A DNA stretch of 64,000 nt from Thysanoteuthis rhombus (lineage: Eukaryota; Mollusca; Cephalopoda; Oegopsida; Thysanoteuthidae): contig OY735216.1 of NCBI GenBank assembly GCA_963457665.1, positions 47,233,325-47,297,324 on the forward strand, written 5' to 3'. Positions 61,429-64,000 of the stretch are shown here, piece by piece. The first letter of the stretch is position 1. Each line of letters starts with the position of its first letter. The notes under the pieces are model-generated. The model was not told the DNA's origin and made no database searches. It saw only the letters and a list, made by a program, of their open reading frames with translations. Made by a program: the position numbers and the translations under genes.

Positions 61429-61925
61429 GTATGTGTCGTTTTCAAGTTTCACTCCCTCAGTCTTCCTTTCTATCTTTTCTCATCTCTCTTTCAGTCTTCT
61501 TTTTCTCCATATTTCCAGTTTGTCCAAAGATGTGTCTCCTACTTCTTTTAGTCTCTATTTCTTGCCCCCCTGGCCATTACTAGTTAACATATAACTACTC
61601 CTAAACAATTGATTAATGCAAGATTATGCCAGGGAGTTGCATGGACTTTTGAATGAAGGAGATAGATTATAGTTCACCTTTTGATGTCATCTCTCATTCT
61701 AATTTCAAAGCTGACTGTTATTTTTCTGCACGAAAAATCCTTTCAGTCCTCTCTCTCTCTTTCTTTCTGTAAGATGCATATGTATATGTTTTCAAGTTCT
61801 GATCTTTTGTGTCATCAGTGATTTTCAGTCTCTTGGTGTAGAACCAAGAGAATGAAAAAGTCAACTTCCGTTTATTGTAATTCTGGTCTCTAAAGAGTAC
61901 AAGTACAGTTTCAAACATTATTCTC

Positions 61926-62810
61926 TTGGGTTGATAGTAATTCTGGCTTTTACTTTCTTGAACTGACGGTAATTCTGATCTTCACTTTCTTGGACCGATG
62001 ATAATTCTGATCTTTACTTTCTTGGACCGACGGTAATATGGTCTTCACTTTCTTGGACTGACAGTAATTCTGGTCTTCACTTTCTTGGACTGACAGTAAT
62101 TCTGGTCTTCACTTTCTTGGACTGACAGTAATTCTGGTCTTCACTTTCTTGGACTGACAGTAATTCAGGTCTTCACTTTCTTGGACTGACAGTAATTCAG
62201 GTCTTCACTTTCTTGGACTGACAGTAATTCTGGTCTTCACTTTCTTGGACCGAGGGTAATTCCGGTCTCTACGTTCTTGGGTCGGTGGTAATTCCAGTCT
62301 GTACGTTCTTGGGTCGGTGGTAATTCCAGTCTGTACGTTCTTGGGTCGGTGGTAATTCCAGTCTGTACGTTCTTGGGTCGGTGGTAATTCCAGTCTGTAC
62401 GTTCTTGGGTCGGTGGTAATTCCAGTCTGTACGTTCTTGGGTCGGTGGTAATTCCAGTCTGTACGTTCTTGGGTCGGTGGTAATTCCAGTCTGTACGTTC
62501 TTGGGTCGGTGGTAATTCCAGTCTGTACGTTCTTGGGTCGGTGGTAATTCCAGTCTGTACGTTCTTGGGTCGGTGGTAATTCCAGTCTGTACGTTCTTGG
62601 GTCGGTGGTAATTCCAGTCTGTACGTTCTTGGGTCGGTGGTAATTCCAGTCTGTACGTTCTTGGGTCGGTGGTAATTCCAGTCTGTACGTTCTTGGGTCG
62701 GTGGTAATTCCAGTCTCTACGTTCTTGGGTCGGTGGTAATTCCAGTCTCTACGTTCTTGGGTCGGTGGTAATTCCAGTCTCTACGTTCTTGGGTCGGTGG
62801 TAATTCTGGA
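61926..62810. repeat. 32-bp minisatellite, about 27 units in two blocks
   Basis: The period is 32 bp throughout. Block A (to about 62240) has the unit cttcactttcttggactgac plus agtaattctggt. Block B (about 62250-62810) has tgtacgttcttgggtcggtg plus gtaattccagtc, almost identical from unit to unit. The first units are diverged, block B is homogeneous, and its last units carry tctctacg in place of tctgtacg. Confidence 0.98.
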
Positions 62811-63179
62811 TCAGTATTTCTGTCTCTACAGTGTGTGTGGAGGTCTGGGTCATCTTGGGAGTTGACCACTGGTCCGGTCCATTGCATTGGTGTTATATTG
62901 ATCCGAATAACTATCTCTTGCAACTTCAGTTTTGTAGGGAAAATGCTAACATTACAAGTAGTAATCTTCAGTAGATTACTCATTTAATGTTTCTTCAGGT
63001 TCTTGAAGAATATTCCTTGTTGTTCAAAAGGATTCTGATTCTTTCAAGACTTTTACAAACAGCCTTTGCATTGAGAAATATAAAAATTACATGTTGTTTT
63101 GAGAAAGTCTCAGTTTTTATTTGATTTGAAGTATTTTTGAAAATCTATTTACTTATGTGCTTTAATCTTATTAGAAGGT

Positions 63180-63330
63180 ACTTGTGGCATTGTGGTTAAT
63201 GATGTAAACAATAGAATTAGTGAGTGGAGTTCAACTCTGATCGAACCTGTTTACGTTCGCTTTGCACTAATGCCCTTGAGAAAGGCATAAATCACACCCA
63301 TCATCCCCTGACAATAGGTAATATAACTAG
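63180..63330 (+). repeat. tRNA-derived SINE copy
   Basis: gtggagttcaactctgatcg is B-box-like, followed by ctgtttacgttcgctttgca and ctaatgcccttgagaaaggc with ataaatcacac. Same family as 18160. The rest of 62811-64000 holds a poly(T) run (63846-63872) and no gene that I can see. Confidence 0.65.
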
Positions 63331-64000
63331 GACAACCAGTTGAGAAGGAGAATTTTGATTCCAAATCAGGGAATGGAGCTCTCTGAAGGTGGTTGGATGT
63401 TAACTTTGATGTCGTTCTGGCTGTTCCTGCAACCAAGCTGATACCGAAGATATGCTCTGTTATCCTTTGGACATTATCAGCTATTCTGAGGTGGGGTGAA
63501 TTCTCTCAATTGGGCACCCATACACTCCACTCTGGCTTGTGCCCTGTAGAGGTTACTTCTGTTTCATTCCATTGTCTATCAAGACTAAAGAAGGCCCTCT
63601 AAATAATCATATCATTTGAACATGCACTGTGGTTAGAAGAGATGCTCTACACTTCCAAGAAAAAAAAAACCCTCAAAATTCATTGAGTAGAATGGAGAAC
63701 ACATTTACCAAACAAAAAACACCATTAGAAAGTTTGATGGCCACAGTATTTCAGAAAACAAAGATATTGCTCGTGGCTAAACTGTTTTTGCTACTGACTT
63801 GAAAATTAGCATCAGTACTCTCCTAGACCCCTTAAGATAATGTTAATTTTTTTTTTTTTTTTTTTTTTTTTTAAAGCTTTTTGAGGGTGTTATTTAGACC
63901 GTTTTAATAACATCTTGATTCTCAAGAATCTAGGTTTTTCTCTACTCAATTTTAAATGTTTCCTCCCTTGAAAAACGACAGTGATGACATAAATAGGATT

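Noticed and set aside
61926-62810. CRISPR-like regular repetition
   Set aside because: Head-to-tail 32-bp units without spacers, in an intron-rich animal locus: a minisatellite.
62717-62983. 88-codon minus-strand ORF with Met start (MSNLLKITTC...)
   Set aside because: Its second half is the minisatellite and its first half has no recognisable similarity; kept only as a note to the open-frame observation.

Overview
The window is an intron-rich, AT-rich animal locus. It is filled almost completely by one plus-strand gene, the orthologue of DNAJC13 / RME-8, the endosomal J-domain co-chaperone. I placed 43 coding exons with GT-AG boundaries, consistent codon phase from one exon to the next, and continuous similarity to human DNAJC13 as I recall it (no alignment was run). 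Together they give about 1,834 codons, corresponding to roughly residue 375 of the vertebrate protein through to its C-terminal end. The N-terminal PH-like part must lie upstream of base 1. The true last exon is uncertain: a weak candidate lies at 61393-61428.

The protein landmarks appear in the family order: a first IWN motif (exon at 16331), a GYF_2-type domain (exons at 26915 and 27589), a second IWN-like motif written IWS (exon at 30489), the J domain split over three exons (33309, 34402 and 35820, with the HPD codons at 34454-34462), a third IWN motif (41441) and a fourth (53468). Between and after them lies the long helical repeat region.

The organism is an invertebrate metazoan and I infer a mollusc, possibly a cephalopod. 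The reasons are introns of up to 6.3 kb, abundant (TA)n tracts, many decayed tRNA-derived SINEs, MITE-like palindromes and LINE tails, and protein divergence from vertebrates. The class is inference, not seen directly.

Layout: 1-730 upstream intron; 731-12008 exons 1-7, with a repeat-rich 5 kb intron at 5121-10140; 14582-18746 exons 8-13; a 4.3 kb intron with foldback and polypyrimidine sequence; 23084-36896 exons 14-26 (GYF and J domains); 38249-41545 exons 27-30; a 6.3 kb intron with a decayed pogo/Tigger-type DNA-binding fragment and several unexplained ORFs; 47837-59745 exons 31-43; and 59746-64000, the presumed last intron or 3' flank, with SINE copies and an 0.9 kb minisatellite with a 32-bp period.

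I see no second convincing host gene, no CRISPR array, no intact mobile element and no evidence of a new biological system. The most useful second looks are a duplicated exon/intron junction at exon 14, a 59-bp duplication at the exon 27 donor, a possible alternative short isoform after exon 39, a minisatellite whose minus strand is open in all three frames, and a shared sequence just before three separate exons.
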